A stretch of 64,000 nucleotides of DNA, taken from the NCBI RefSeq assembly GCF_000633515.1, contig NZ_AYMP01000010.1, forward strand, positions 62,001-126,000, given 5' to 3'. Below, one piece after another: positions 26,735 to 35,041 of the stretch; position 1 is the first letter of the stretch; each line of letters starts with the position of its first letter. The notes below the pieces were generated by a model. It saw nothing but the letters and a program-made list of their open reading frames with translations, searched no databases and was not told where the DNA came from. Origin of the DNA: Morganella morganii H1r. Lineage in GTDB: Bacteria; Pseudomonadota; Gammaproteobacteria; Enterobacterales; Enterobacteriaceae. Position numbers and translations under genes: made by a program.

Positions 26735-27004
26735 TTACCGGCTCCTGGTGGTGTATTTTCTGAAAGAATGATGTTCCGTATTATATATACGGGTAAAAAA
26801 TTCAGCAGGTGTTATATTAAATACAGTAAGTATATTAATCAGTGTTGATACCGATATTTCACTCGTGGCATTTTCATAGCGCGAGATCTGTTGTTGACTG
26901 ATCCCCAGTTCTGCACCAAGATCAACACCGCTCATTCTTTTTTCTTTGCGTAACTTTCGTATCAGTGCGCCGACATCATGCAGTAATATCTGATTATTTT
27001 TCAT
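26735..27004 (-). CDS. MrpJ-like Cro/C1 transcriptional regulator
   Basis: An 89-residue helix-turn-helix regulator: VGALIRKLRKEKRMSGVDLGAELGISQQQISRYENATSEISVSTLINILTVFNITPAEFF. The SQQQISRYE recognition helix and the short C-terminus match the MrpJ family, whose members sit in fimbrial operons of Proteus and relatives and repress flagellar genes while fimbriae are made. Here it is upstream of an autotransporter instead. The ATG at 27004 is preceded by GTGGAA; a GTG four codons upstream is possible. A common transcript with the autotransporter is plausible. Confidence 0.8.
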   Translation of the reverse strand: MKNNQILLHDVGALIRKLRKEKRMSGVDLGAELGISQQQISRYENATSEISVSTLINILTVFNITPAEFFTRIYNTEHHSFRKYTTRSR

Positions 27005-27891
27005 AATAGATTCCACTCATCGGGCCATAACAGGATACAGGTGTGATATGCTTCCTTATATGACAGCGATACTGATTCAGCAGAGAGTGATATTAATTAA
27101 TAGAAAAATAAAAATCGTAATATCCTGTAATAATTTATTACAAATCCGGATGTAATAATATTAATTACAGCTACTCTCCTGCCGCGTATAAATAATTATC
27201 ATCTGATAATGAAATATACAAGGCATATAAAAATATAAAAAATTGTTATTAACGATCGATACGCGCTACGTGATAGGCAAAAACTATCACGACGTTATTA
27301 TTGATCGGTTTTAACGATCTTTTACGTGTAATTAGTGTAAGAAAAAAACCGCATAAATTAATTGTGAAATATCATTTTTTATATTTTATTCAATGGGTTA
27401 TTTTTTGTTTTTTGCATTTCACTGAAATGGTTCAGCAGGTGTTATATGTTTCGACTTTTCCGGATAGCGCCTCCGGAAGCAGTGATAGTGAATACACACA
27501 TGCTTACACTTTTCTTTCCGGATTGGCCAGATCATTCCTCTGATGTTTTGTGAATTACCTATTTTTTATGTTGTTTTCAGCTTTTCATGAATGGCCGCGC
27601 AATATTATTCACCATAGGAACCGGATTAACCGGCTTTTGTGAGGTAAATAACCTGAAATACCCGTTTATCCTGCGGAAAAACAAGTGTCAGGATAGCGGA
27701 TAATAGTGTTTCAGGATGTGGCTGCAGACTATTTACGGTGAGTTTTAATATTCGGCTACCGGATACCGGTAGGATAATTTTTGACGGGTATGTCAGGCAG
27801 CAACATTCAGCAGAGTTTTGCCTGTCATGATGCAGGGTAATAAAGAGGCCGGAATTATTCTGTATAGTATACCCGTGAATAAAATAGTTTT
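27005..27891. other. Long intergenic region upstream of the MrpJ-like gene
   Basis: Nearly 900 bases, AT-rich on the regulator side. It contains the perfect inverted repeat CGTGATAG-GCAAAAA-CTATCACG at 27269-27291, flanked by ACGATC repeats at about 27252 and 27312. A plus-strand frame at 27301-27543 starts at TTG, has no ribosome site and no family resemblance, and was not accepted. The promoter of the regulator/autotransporter pair should lie here. Confidence 0.45.
27269..27291. repeat. 8-bp perfect inverted repeat
   Basis: CGTGATAG and CTATCACG flank a 7-base A-rich loop. No T run follows on either strand, so an operator or RNA hairpin is likelier than a terminator. Confidence 0.5.
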
Positions 27892-28215
27892 TTACTTTTC
27901 AGTCAGCCGGTAATTTTTTATATTTTCATTGTGTGGTGATACATTATTTTGAATATATTTTTCTTCAGATGAAATCTTGCGGGGTGTTTGCAGATGTTCC
28001 GGTAATGGTGTCAGTGTGGCCGTAACATACGTGACCCGGCCGACCCCGGCACTGGTTATCTTGTATCCGGCACCGGCGTTTTCTGCCTGACGGGCTATTT
28101 TGGCTTCTGCGTCAGATAATGTATCTCCCCGGGCGGTAACCGTTTGTGCAAAACCGGAAACCGAAATAAAAAGCAGAACCGGGAATGCGATTATTTTCAG
28201 AGTATTCATTATCAT
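27892..28215 (-). CDS. DUF1471 (BhsA/YdgH-type) periplasmic protein
   Basis: A 107-residue exported protein. A signal peptide at residues 1-23 (ending GFAQ) is followed by the DUF1471 domain: VTARGDTLSDAEAKIARQAENAGAGYKITSAGVG and a final beta strand RVTYVTATL. E. coli members such as BhsA and McbA are stress-induced and affect biofilm or envelope permeability. A polar C-terminal tail of about 38 residues beyond the domain is unusual for the short members. The ATG follows AGAGGAAAT. Confidence 0.8.
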   Translation of the reverse strand: MIMNTLKIIAFPVLLFISVSGFAQTVTARGDTLSDAEAKIARQAENAGAGYKITSAGVGRVTYVTATLTPLPEHLQTPRKISSEEKYIQNNVSPHNENIKNYRLTEK

Positions 28216-28300
28216 TATTTCCTCTGCCGGGTGAGTTACCGTAAAGAGATTAATGAGGAAACTGTACTGCGGATAAACGGTAAAAGAAAGTGCAGAAATG

Positions 28301-28325
28301 GCGGATGCTGTATTTTTGCATCCGC
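28301..28325 (-). terminator. Hairpin after the GST gene
   Basis: GCGGATGC pairs with GCATCCGC across a 9-base T-rich loop, 22 bases beyond the GST stop. There is no T run, so termination efficiency is doubtful. Confidence 0.5.
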
Positions 28326-28347
28326 CTTATGGCAGGGAGGATTGCTG

Positions 28348-28950
28348 TTATTCTCCGGAGAAGGCTGCGGCAAATGCCGGGTTTAACGTCAGGCTGTCCA
28401 AATACGCTTTCATGACCGGAGAGAGGGCAATTAAGTCATGTTTGGCCAGGAACATCAGGAAATAGCCGGTATACACATCAACGGCAGTCATGGTGTTGCC
28501 GCATAAATAGGGTGCTGCCTCAGCCAGCCCGGTTTCCAGGCAGGCCATTACCCGGTCAAAGGAGCCGAACCCGGACATTTTCTGTTCTTCTTCTGTCAGT
28601 ACCAGGCCCATTTCTTTGGCGGTGAAGGCGGCTTCAACAGGACCGGCGGTGAACAGGAACCAGCGGTAATAGGTGCCGCGCTCCGGAGCGTCAATCGCCG
28701 GTGCAAAGCCTTTTTCAATAAATTTGTCGGCAAGATACATGCAGATGGCGGCTGTTTCCGTGATAACACGGTCGCCGTCGGTTAATGCCGGTACTTTACC
28801 CATCGGGTTGATAGCCAGATATTCCGGGGTATGCATATCCGCACCATAATCCAGTTCCGTGCGCTGATACGGCACACCCAGAATTTTCAAAAATAAATCG
28901 ACGGTATTCCCGCGTGACATTGCATTGGTATAAAGTGTCAGTCCGCTCAT
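28348..28950 (-). CDS. Glutathione S-transferase family protein
   Basis: A 200-residue cytosolic GST-fold protein. The thioredoxin-like N-terminus shows LYTNAMSRGNTVDLFLKIL, with Ser in the position of the catalytic residue, then NPMGKVPAL (cis-Pro loop) and ITETAAICMYLADKF, the glutathione gamma-glutamyl contact. The helical C-domain includes MTAVDVYTGYFLMF (N-capping box). The start at 28950 has AGGAG eight bases upstream. The YafY-type regulator immediately upstream reads in the same direction with a 50-base gap and may control it. Confidence 0.85.
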   Translation of the reverse strand: MSGLTLYTNAMSRGNTVDLFLKILGVPYQRTELDYGADMHTPEYLAINPMGKVPALTDGDRVITETAAICMYLADKFIEKGFAPAIDAPERGTYYRWFLFTAGPVEAAFTAKEMGLVLTEEEQKMSGFGSFDRVMACLETGLAEAAPYLCGNTMTAVDVYTGYFLMFLAKHDLIALSPVMKAYLDSLTLNPAFAAAFSGE

Positions 28951-29000
28951 GATGCTCTCCTGTTGAATATGTTGAGGCATCATCATAAGTGAGGGGAGTG

Positions 29001-29699
29001 TCAGAATCTGTCAGGAGGGATGCAGAGGATTTCTTTTCGCCAGCGATCGAGCAGGTATTTTTTCGGGTACGGCAGTTTGTCGGTTAATACGTCACAGGAT
29101 TGAATTCTGTCGAGCCGGAAATGCCGGTAGCTCTGACGTAATTCACACCAGGCGGCCAGTACCTGCACCTCTTTCATATAACCGATGGCAATCGGCCAGA
29201 TAATCCGGTTGCTGGTCTGTGCCTCTTTATCCTGATAATGCAGTTTGATTTTCAGCTCTTCCCGCAGACTGCGGCGCAATTTCCCGGCAATGATATTATC
29301 AATCTGTGTCAGTTGTGAGGCGGGCACAAATAATGTGCTGTCGCTGAAAACAGCACGGGATTCATTTTTCACCACAGCATTAATTTTATTGGCCGCACGG
29401 GCAGCAGACGCTTTCAGTTCATCATCCGCATTACTCTGTACCCAGCGCAATCCCAGAATTAAGGCTTCCAGTTCATTAACATCAAATATCATCGGCGGCA
29501 GCAGTAAGCCGGATTTCATCTGATAGCCGAGACCGGCCTCACCGGTAATGTCGGCACCCTGGCAACGCAGGGTTTCAATATCCCGGTAAACGGAACGCAC
29601 ACTGATGTGTAATTGCGTGGCGAGGGAATCCGCTGTGACCGGATAACGGTTCTCTTTCAGGATCTGTAATAAGGTGAGTAAGCGCTGGGTGCGTGTCAT
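29001..29699 (-). CDS. YafY-type HTH/WYL transcriptional regulator
   Basis: A 232-residue regulator with an N-terminal HTH_11 domain (RTQRLLTLLQILKENRYPVTADSLATQLHISVRSVYRDIETL) and a C-terminal WYL-type ligand-sensing domain (from about residue 135, with IWPIAIGYMKEVQVLAAWCELRQSYRHFRLDRI). The RxFRLDRI block is typical. The ligand is unknown. It sits between vsr and the GST gene, all on the minus strand, seven bases after the vsr stop region. Confidence 0.87.
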   Translation of the reverse strand: MTRTQRLLTLLQILKENRYPVTADSLATQLHISVRSVYRDIETLRCQGADITGEAGLGYQMKSGLLLPPMIFDVNELEALILGLRWVQSNADDELKASAARAANKINAVVKNESRAVFSDSTLFVPASQLTQIDNIIAGKLRRSLREELKIKLHYQDKEAQTSNRIIWPIAIGYMKEVQVLAAWCELRQSYRHFRLDRIQSCDVLTDKLPYPKKYLLDRWRKEILCIPPDRF

Positions 29700-29705
29700 A
29701 AGGTA

Positions 29706-30176
29706 TCAGCCTGGCGTGATCGTTAATCCGGAGTCCGTAATACTGCCTGAAACGGCACTGCTTATCAGCCAGGTTTTTATTAATGTCAGCAGCATCGGGT
29801 CAGACAGTTTGGTTTTTCCGGTCAGGGCACATTCCCAGATGATTAATGTGCGTAACCCCATGCGGTGCAGTTCTGCGATATATTTTTCATCACGGATTTT
29901 ATTCTCTGATAATTTTTTTTGCCAGAATTCTGTCCGGGTGGCGGGGAGACGGAATTTCTCACAATCATGCATATGCCAGAAACAGCCGTGAATAAAGATC
30001 GCCGTCCGCCATTTTGCCATCCATATATCGGGTTTTCCGGGCAACGCTGCCGGATATAGCCGGAAACGGAAGCCGTTATGATGCAACAGCTTTCTGACAT
30101 GATGTTCCGGTTTGGTATCCCGGTTGCGGATGGCACGCATATTCCGGGAACGGGTTTCTTGGTCATGTACATCCAT
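29706..30176 (-). CDS. vsr: Very short patch repair endonuclease Vsr
   Basis: Vsr nicks 5' of the T in T:G mismatches created when 5-methylcytosine deaminates at Dcm sites. The 156-residue protein has the family's DVHDQETRSRNMRAIRNRDTKPE N-terminus, the catalytic/metal region GKPDIWMAKWRTAIFIHGCFWHMHDC (active-site Asp, then the zinc-site His and Cys), and IWECALTG. It is downstream of dcm with an 81-base gap, unlike E. coli where the two genes overlap. The C-terminal extension after LLTLIKTWL is a little longer than in E. coli. Confidence 0.93.
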   Translation of the reverse strand: MDVHDQETRSRNMRAIRNRDTKPEHHVRKLLHHNGFRFRLYPAALPGKPDIWMAKWRTAIFIHGCFWHMHDCEKFRLPATRTEFWQKKLSENKIRDEKYIAELHRMGLRTLIIWECALTGKTKLSDPMLLTLIKTWLISSAVSGSITDSGLTITPG

Positions 30177-30257
30177 CGGATTTTCAGCCGCTGATTTCAG
30201 GAATAAACCCAGATTACCCTATTTCGCCGGGAAAATATGCGGTACGCCGCCGGAAGA

Positions 30258-31403
30258 TTATTTTACCGGCGGTAATGCACCGGCTCGCACTAATGCTGCA
30301 GTGAGTTGTTCCGCAATCGCTTCCACAACCGTCATACAAACAGAATTACCAAACTGTTTATAAATTTGTCCCAGGGAAACGGCATCAGTAATATAATTTT
30401 CCGGAAATCCCTGAAGGTTCGCGCATTCCCGCGGGGTGAGTTTACGCGGGTTTTTACCGTCCCGCGACTGGTCAATCAGGATCTCAGAACCGTCTTTATA
30501 ATAGCGGGCGCTCAGAGTGTTGGTATATTCGCTGTTTTTATCAAACAGACAATATCCGAAGCCGTTACCTTTGGCTTTATGTTCTTTTTTCCGTTTTTGA
30601 TGGCCGGCCCATAATTTATCTGAGATGGTAAAACGATCTTTTTTATAGCGCACGGCATCTTCCTCCAGTGTTTTTTTGCTCTGGAGAATATCGCCGAGAC
30701 GGGTGGGCTGATGAGTCGGTTCCGGCCAGGAAAATAAGGTATCAAAATCCGCATCCGGAAACTGGTCTCGATCGAAACCGATGATAAAAATACGCTCGCG
30801 GTTTTGCGGAATACCGAAATCGGCGGCACGCAGCACACGGAAATCAACCCAATAGTTCAGTTTTTGCGATAACGCGCTGCGCGTCTCCTCACTCAGCGGA
30901 ATATTATCCGGTACGGTCTGTTCATACTGTCCGCGCAGAATATCGAGGATGGTCTGTAACGTCCGGCCGCCGTCATGACCGCGCAGTTGTTTGACGTTCT
31001 CCAGCAGAAACGCTTTCGGTCGTTTCTCCGTCATGATGCGCTGAACTTCGAAGAACATGGTGCCGCGGGTGTCGTTAAACCCCTGACGCGCACCTGCCTG
31101 TGAAAATGCCTGGCACGGAAAACCGCCGAGAAGAATATCGTGATCCGGAATATCTTTTGCGGCGATCCGGGTGATATCGCCGTCAGGCATCTCCCCGTAA
31201 TTGGCAAAATAGGTGCGCTGGGCGAATTTATCCCACTCAGAGGTGAACACACAACGCCCCCCCTGTTGCTGAAAGGGCAGCCGGATCCCGCCGATGCCGG
31301 CAAAAAGATCGATAAAGGTGAATCTGCAATTATCCTCGGGTGACTGCCGGAAAGGGGCGTCCTCAGGGTGTTTTTTCAAAATCATCTCCGGTTCGGGAAA
31401 CAT
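30258..31403 (-). CDS. dcm: DNA (cytosine-5-)-methyltransferase Dcm-like
   Basis: A 381-residue C5 cytosine methyltransferase. Motif I is FIDLFAGIGGIRLPF near 32, motif IV with the catalytic Cys is GGFPCQAFSQAG near 94, motif VI is AFLLENVKQL near 135, motif VIII is QNRERIFIIGF near 202, motif IX RxLTPRECANLQGFP near 328 and motif X QFGNSVCMTVVEAI near 353. Linkage with vsr indicates the CCWGG specificity of Dcm, but the protein is shorter than E. coli Dcm (472) because it lacks that protein's long N-terminal extension. No cognate restriction enzyme gene is nearby. Confidence 0.9.
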   Translation of the reverse strand: MFPEPEMILKKHPEDAPFRQSPEDNCRFTFIDLFAGIGGIRLPFQQQGGRCVFTSEWDKFAQRTYFANYGEMPDGDITRIAAKDIPDHDILLGGFPCQAFSQAGARQGFNDTRGTMFFEVQRIMTEKRPKAFLLENVKQLRGHDGGRTLQTILDILRGQYEQTVPDNIPLSEETRSALSQKLNYWVDFRVLRAADFGIPQNRERIFIIGFDRDQFPDADFDTLFSWPEPTHQPTRLGDILQSKKTLEEDAVRYKKDRFTISDKLWAGHQKRKKEHKAKGNGFGYCLFDKNSEYTNTLSARYYKDGSEILIDQSRDGKNPRKLTPRECANLQGFPENYITDAVSLGQIYKQFGNSVCMTVVEAIAEQLTAALVRAGALPPVK

Positions 31404-31591
31404 CCGCCGGGCAGTGCGCCGGTTTTACCCCGGCACTATATCACTGCCCGGGGCTCCGGGAAACAGCAGCGGCAGTTATTGTGTTACTAAAAAAACGATG
31501 ACTGCTATATCTTTCATTAACCCGCAATAATGAAATATCAGGTAAGGTGATTCGGTAATTTTACCGTTGTTTTCTCTGAGGGGTAAACGTG

Positions 31592-32473
31592 ATGGCACAG
31601 TCAGTTCTGTACTTTTTGCAAACGGAAGGAAATAAGATTATCCGGCTGGATCTGCGGGATTTTTCGCAGACAGTGATTATGGGACCGGTACCCGGAATGC
31701 TCGACGGTATTGTGGCTGATACGGAAAACCGGGTTATTTACTGGACAAACATGGGAGAAGCGCCATTTACGGAAAAAGACGGTGCTGTCGGATGTTGCGG
31801 GTTGCGGGGGGAAAATCCGCAGTTACTGATACCGCCGGGTATATTTATGACCGGGAAACAACTGTTTTTACATCATTCCCGGCAGGAGTTGTACTGGTGT
31901 GATCGTGAAGGTGGTGCTGTGATGCGTTGTACAACCGCAGGCGAAAACATACAGACAATTGTCAGCAGACGTTCTGCGGGTAGCACAGTAGCGGATATTG
32001 CTGACCAGTGTGTAGGTATTGCCGTTGATACATTAAATAATGACTTGTACTGGACTCAAAAAGGGGCATCAAAAGGCGGGCAAGGCCGTATTTTCCGGTT
32101 GAGTCTGGATAAATTCAGTGATGGCAAAGAAATTAATGACGCAGATATTTCGGTGTTGTTATCCGGGTTGCCGGAACCTATCGATCTGAGCCTTGATTTA
32201 CAGAACGGCAGATTATATTGGACTGACCGGGGGGCACCGCCGGATGGTAACAGCCTGAATATGGCGGATTTTAACGAATCGGGGCTGCATAATCACCGGG
32301 TTATCGCCCGGGGGTTCCGGGAAGCAATCGGTCTGGCGATGGACACAGACGATGATCTTGCGTATGTAGCTGATCTTTCCGGCTGCATTTATAAAGTGAA
32401 TTTGTCAGATGGACGGAAAAAAGTTATTTATCAGCAGGGAGCCATTACCGGAATTGCGCTGGCCCGGGAATAG
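31592..32473 (+). CDS. YWTD-repeat beta-propeller protein
   Basis: A 293-residue cytoplasmic protein built of LDL-receptor class B/YWTD-type repeats: VIYWTNMG near 52, LYWCDREGG near 98, DLYWTQKGAS near 152, RLYWTDRGAP near 210 and DLAYVADLSG near 257. Together they predict a six-bladed propeller. There is no signal peptide, so it is presumably cytosolic. The ATG at 31592 follows GAGGGG; GTG at 31589 is immediately before it. The substrate or partner is unknown; related bacterial proteins are found singly or with hydrolase genes. Confidence 0.75.
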   Translation: MAQSVLYFLQTEGNKIIRLDLRDFSQTVIMGPVPGMLDGIVADTENRVIYWTNMGEAPFTEKDGAVGCCGLRGENPQLLIPPGIFMTGKQLFLHHSRQELYWCDREGGAVMRCTTAGENIQTIVSRRSAGSTVADIADQCVGIAVDTLNNDLYWTQKGASKGGQGRIFRLSLDKFSDGKEINDADISVLLSGLPEPIDLSLDLQNGRLYWTDRGAPPDGNSLNMADFNESGLHNHRVIARGFREAIGLAMDTDDDLAYVADLSGCIYKVNLSDGRKKVIYQQGAITGIALARE

Positions 32474-32477
32474 GAAA

Positions 32478-32518
32478 GCGGCATAATGGTGATGCCGCCC
32501 GGTAAATTATTTTACCGG
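32478..32518. terminator. Two adjacent hairpins after the YWTD gene
   Basis: GCGGCAT-N7-ATGCCGC (32478-32498) is followed directly by CCGGTAAA-TTAT-TTTACCGG (32499-32518). They lie between two convergent genes and probably terminate both transcripts, though T runs are short. Confidence 0.5.
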
Positions 32519-32568
32519 TGCGGCCTGTTTATCCCTGCTGACCGGCAGCCGGACGGCCACTCCCATAA

Positions 32569-33753
32569 TTATTCAGATCCTTTTAGTTTTCCCGTATCAT
32601 CGAATAATGTATCCCATTGCTGGATATCATCATTGTTAAACAGGATACAGTTTTGTGTGGCAGCCTTAAGCTGTTTCATTTTATCTTTATCCAGTTCAAA
32701 GTGTTGCTTATATAAGTCTGTTTTGTAGGTTTCAATTTGAAGCTTATGCGTATATTCAGGACAAATAAGTTTTTTCCCTGACATTGAAAACAAACTGACA
32801 CCTTTAATGTATAATTTTTTGTCAAATGTTCCCTGCGTGACAGGATTCCAGTCATCTTTGTTAAACATATCTGAAGTGTATTTTTTGTTGCTGATATAGT
32901 AATAATGTGTTTGAGAGTCTGAAAAACCAAGGGTATTCAGGGATAGGTGTATAATGCTGACAGATAACCCGGGAACCAGCATACAAACCAAAAAGAAAAC
33001 AACCAAAGGTATGGAAATAATCATTAATGATACTTCATTTTTTTCTGGTTTAATTAATTTGTTATCGAATTGACGATAGTAAATTGATGCCGGTATAAAA
33101 CAAAAGAAAGTAAATGTTAATAAAATTACTGAAAGAAAAAATGATGATACAGCGTTATCAGCAGAGACTTTGCTTAAAATCAATGACATGGGGAATGAGA
33201 TTGATAATGATGATATTGACATAAAAGCAGTTGTAGCTACTGTTATTCCAATAAAATAAAATGTGTTTTTAGTCAATGATTTTCTTTTTATGTAGGTGTA
33301 GTTTATACCTATATTTATTATGGCATAAAGTAACGATGCTGAAGTTACGGTTATCCATGTTATGTCGAAAGAAACATCTTTTTTGTAACTGACATTATAG
33401 GCTGATATGGATAATAATATGGCAATAAAAGCACAGGATATGAATGTACTGACGATAGGTGTATTCTTTATGTATTTAAAGTTGTCTTTTTGGTTGAGGG
33501 TTAAATGAAGGAGGAACAGAACTAAGCTTGGCAGAATAAATGTAATACTAAATGCTGTTCCGATAAAGAACAGGGAGGCTAAAATTGAGATAAAACTGGA
33601 ATAAGAAGACAGAATCTCAGGGAATATATTTATTCTTCCGATATGGCTAAGATAGAACCAAATGGTTAATCCGGAAAATAATATTAAAAATGGAGTATAT
33701 TTAACCAGCAGATAGAGCGCTTGTTTAAACAGTGCAGTGAATGTATCAGACAT
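32569..33753 (-). CDS. Multi-spanning membrane protein of unknown function
   Basis: Not recognised. The 394-residue protein has about eight hydrophobic segments in the first 275 residues (around 18-38, 48-85, 98-117, 130-152, 166-190, 202-225, 245-268) and a soluble C-terminal domain of about 120 residues beginning YYYISNKKYTSDMFNKDDWNP and containing single Cys residues in LICPEYTH and QNCILFN. The coding sequence is markedly AT-rich compared with both neighbours, which suggests horizontal acquisition. It stands alone between convergent and divergent neighbours. Confidence 0.65.
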   Translation of the reverse strand: MSDTFTALFKQALYLLVKYTPFLILFSGLTIWFYLSHIGRINIFPEILSSYSSFISILASLFFIGTAFSITFILPSLVLFLLHLTLNQKDNFKYIKNTPIVSTFISCAFIAILLSISAYNVSYKKDVSFDITWITVTSASLLYAIINIGINYTYIKRKSLTKNTFYFIGITVATTAFMSISSLSISFPMSLILSKVSADNAVSSFFLSVILLTFTFFCFIPASIYYRQFDNKLIKPEKNEVSLMIISIPLVVFFLVCMLVPGLSVSIIHLSLNTLGFSDSQTHYYYISNKKYTSDMFNKDDWNPVTQGTFDKKLYIKGVSLFSMSGKKLICPEYTHKLQIETYKTDLYKQHFELDKDKMKQLKAATQNCILFNNDDIQQWDTLFDDTGKLKGSE

Positions 33754-34284
33754 AAGAATTCCTTATCAAATATATTCCGATAAGTTACAAAAAGGATAAC
33801 CTGTGGTCAATATTTGTATGATGTGACTATATACACGCTATGTGAATGAAACGGAGACGGAGAATACGGTTATCACCGGCGGAAGGCGTACCGATAACAG
33901 CACTGTAGTCCGGTATAGCGCTCCTCTCCGGGCTTCTTTTTTTATCACCGGTTAAAAAGAAATCAATTTTGCCCCTCAATTTGATCCGCACCGCAAAGTG
34001 ACGACTCAACGCCCTGAAAAATGTGATGAACATCATATTTTCACCAGTAAAAATATGACTCAGGCCACATATTCAGCCCGGGAAATAAAAACAGCGAAAT
34101 TTCCTGTAAAAAGTAATTAATTGAATTAAAAGAAATATTTTTTGCTTTACACGATAAAGCGTTATTTCAGGCAAACGAGATCAGCTTCACATTCTTAAAA
34201 CCGGAATGTGATCTTCGTCGCTATTTATTTAGGCGTAAATAAGCCATCTTTAAAATAAGAAAAAATCACATCAGGAGTTCGGTT
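33754..34284. promoter_or_regulatory. Regulatory region of the PTS-kinase-aldolase operon
   Basis: A 530-base gene-free region. It includes the inverted repeat CATATTTT-CACCAGT-AAAAATATG at about 34033-34056 and a TGTGAT at 34208 with an imperfect downstream half, candidates for a LysR or CRP site. A minus-strand frame at 33827-34036 shows no family features and was not accepted. Confidence 0.4.
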
Positions 34285-34734
34285 TTGGATATTCATTTTG
34301 AGAGCGGGCTGTTATCCCTGAATCAGAATTTTGCCTCTCCGGAAGAAGGCATCCGCTATGCCGGTGAGTTACTGCAAAAATCAGGTGCCTGTACCCCTGA
34401 TTATATTGAGGAAATGATCCGCGTATATCATGAGTTCGGGCCGGTGATTGTGCTGGATACCGGGGTGGCGATGCCGCATGCGAGACCGGAAAAAGGGGCA
34501 TTAAAAACTGCGTTCTCCGTGGTGGTGACCGGTACACCACTGGTGTTTCATCATGAGGAATTTGATCCGGTCAATGTCATTATTGCTATCAGCGCGACAG
34601 ATTCAGATACCCATATTCATCTGATTCAGACCGTGGCTGATCTGATTGAAAATAATATTACTGAGTTTGTAAAAGAGAATAACAAAGAACAGATTTTACA
34701 GTTTATCCGGACGTCGATAGAGAGGACAGCATGA
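34285..34734 (+). CDS. PTS EIIA component (fructose/ascorbate type)
   Basis: A 149-residue PTS EIIA of the mannitol/fructose fold. The phosphorylated His is in VAMPHARPEKGA near residue 67, and NVIIAISATDSDTHIHLIQTVADLI matches the second conserved block, including the supporting His. It receives phosphate from HPr and passes it to the EIIB encoded next, with which it overlaps by four bases. The start is TTG at 34285 with AGGAG seven bases upstream. It opens a five-gene operon. Confidence 0.87.
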   Translation: MDIHFESGLLSLNQNFASPEEGIRYAGELLQKSGACTPDYIEEMIRVYHEFGPVIVLDTGVAMPHARPEKGALKTAFSVVVTGTPLVFHHEEFDPVNVIIAISATDSDTHIHLIQTVADLIENNITEFVKENNKEQILQFIRTSIERTA

Positions 34735-35012
34735 TTAAAATAAGAACAGTGTGCGGCAATGGTATCGGCAGCTCATTAATGGCCGCCAATAACGTGAAAA
34801 AAATTTGTGAGGAGATGGGCATAAAAGCCGATGTGGCTTCAGTGGATTTTGCCAATGCCGTGGGTGAGAAAGCGGATCTGTATGTCACGATTAAAGAGCT
34901 GGCATCACAATTTCCGCCGCAGTGTGAAGTTGCCGTGATCCGCAGTTATGTGCATAAAGCTAAAATTGCGGAAGATATTAAAGACGCTTTACTGAAACTG
35001 AGTCAGTCCTGA
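34731..35012 (+). CDS. PTS EIIB component (ascorbate/UlaB type)
   Basis: A 93-residue EIIB of the lactose/ascorbate fold with the phosphocysteine in IRTVCGNGIGSSLMAA (Cys8). The following ADLYVTIKELASQF and VIRSYVH match UlaB/SgaB-type proteins. The protein phosphorylates incoming sugar at the EIIC encoded 29 bases downstream. Confidence 0.88.
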   Translation: MIKIRTVCGNGIGSSLMAANNVKKICEEMGIKADVASVDFANAVGEKADLYVTIKELASQFPPQCEVAVIRSYVHKAKIAEDIKDALLKLSQS

Positions 35013-35041
35013 TAGTTCATTCTTGTTACAGGAATTAAATT

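Noticed and set aside
27301-27543. Plus-strand frame of 80 codons
   Set aside because: TTG start without a ribosome site, no known motif, and it is in the presumed control region of the MrpJ-like gene.
33827-34036. Minus-strand frame of 69 codons upstream of the PTS operon
   Set aside because: Composition and lack of motifs fit non-coding DNA; the inverted repeat there looks regulatory.
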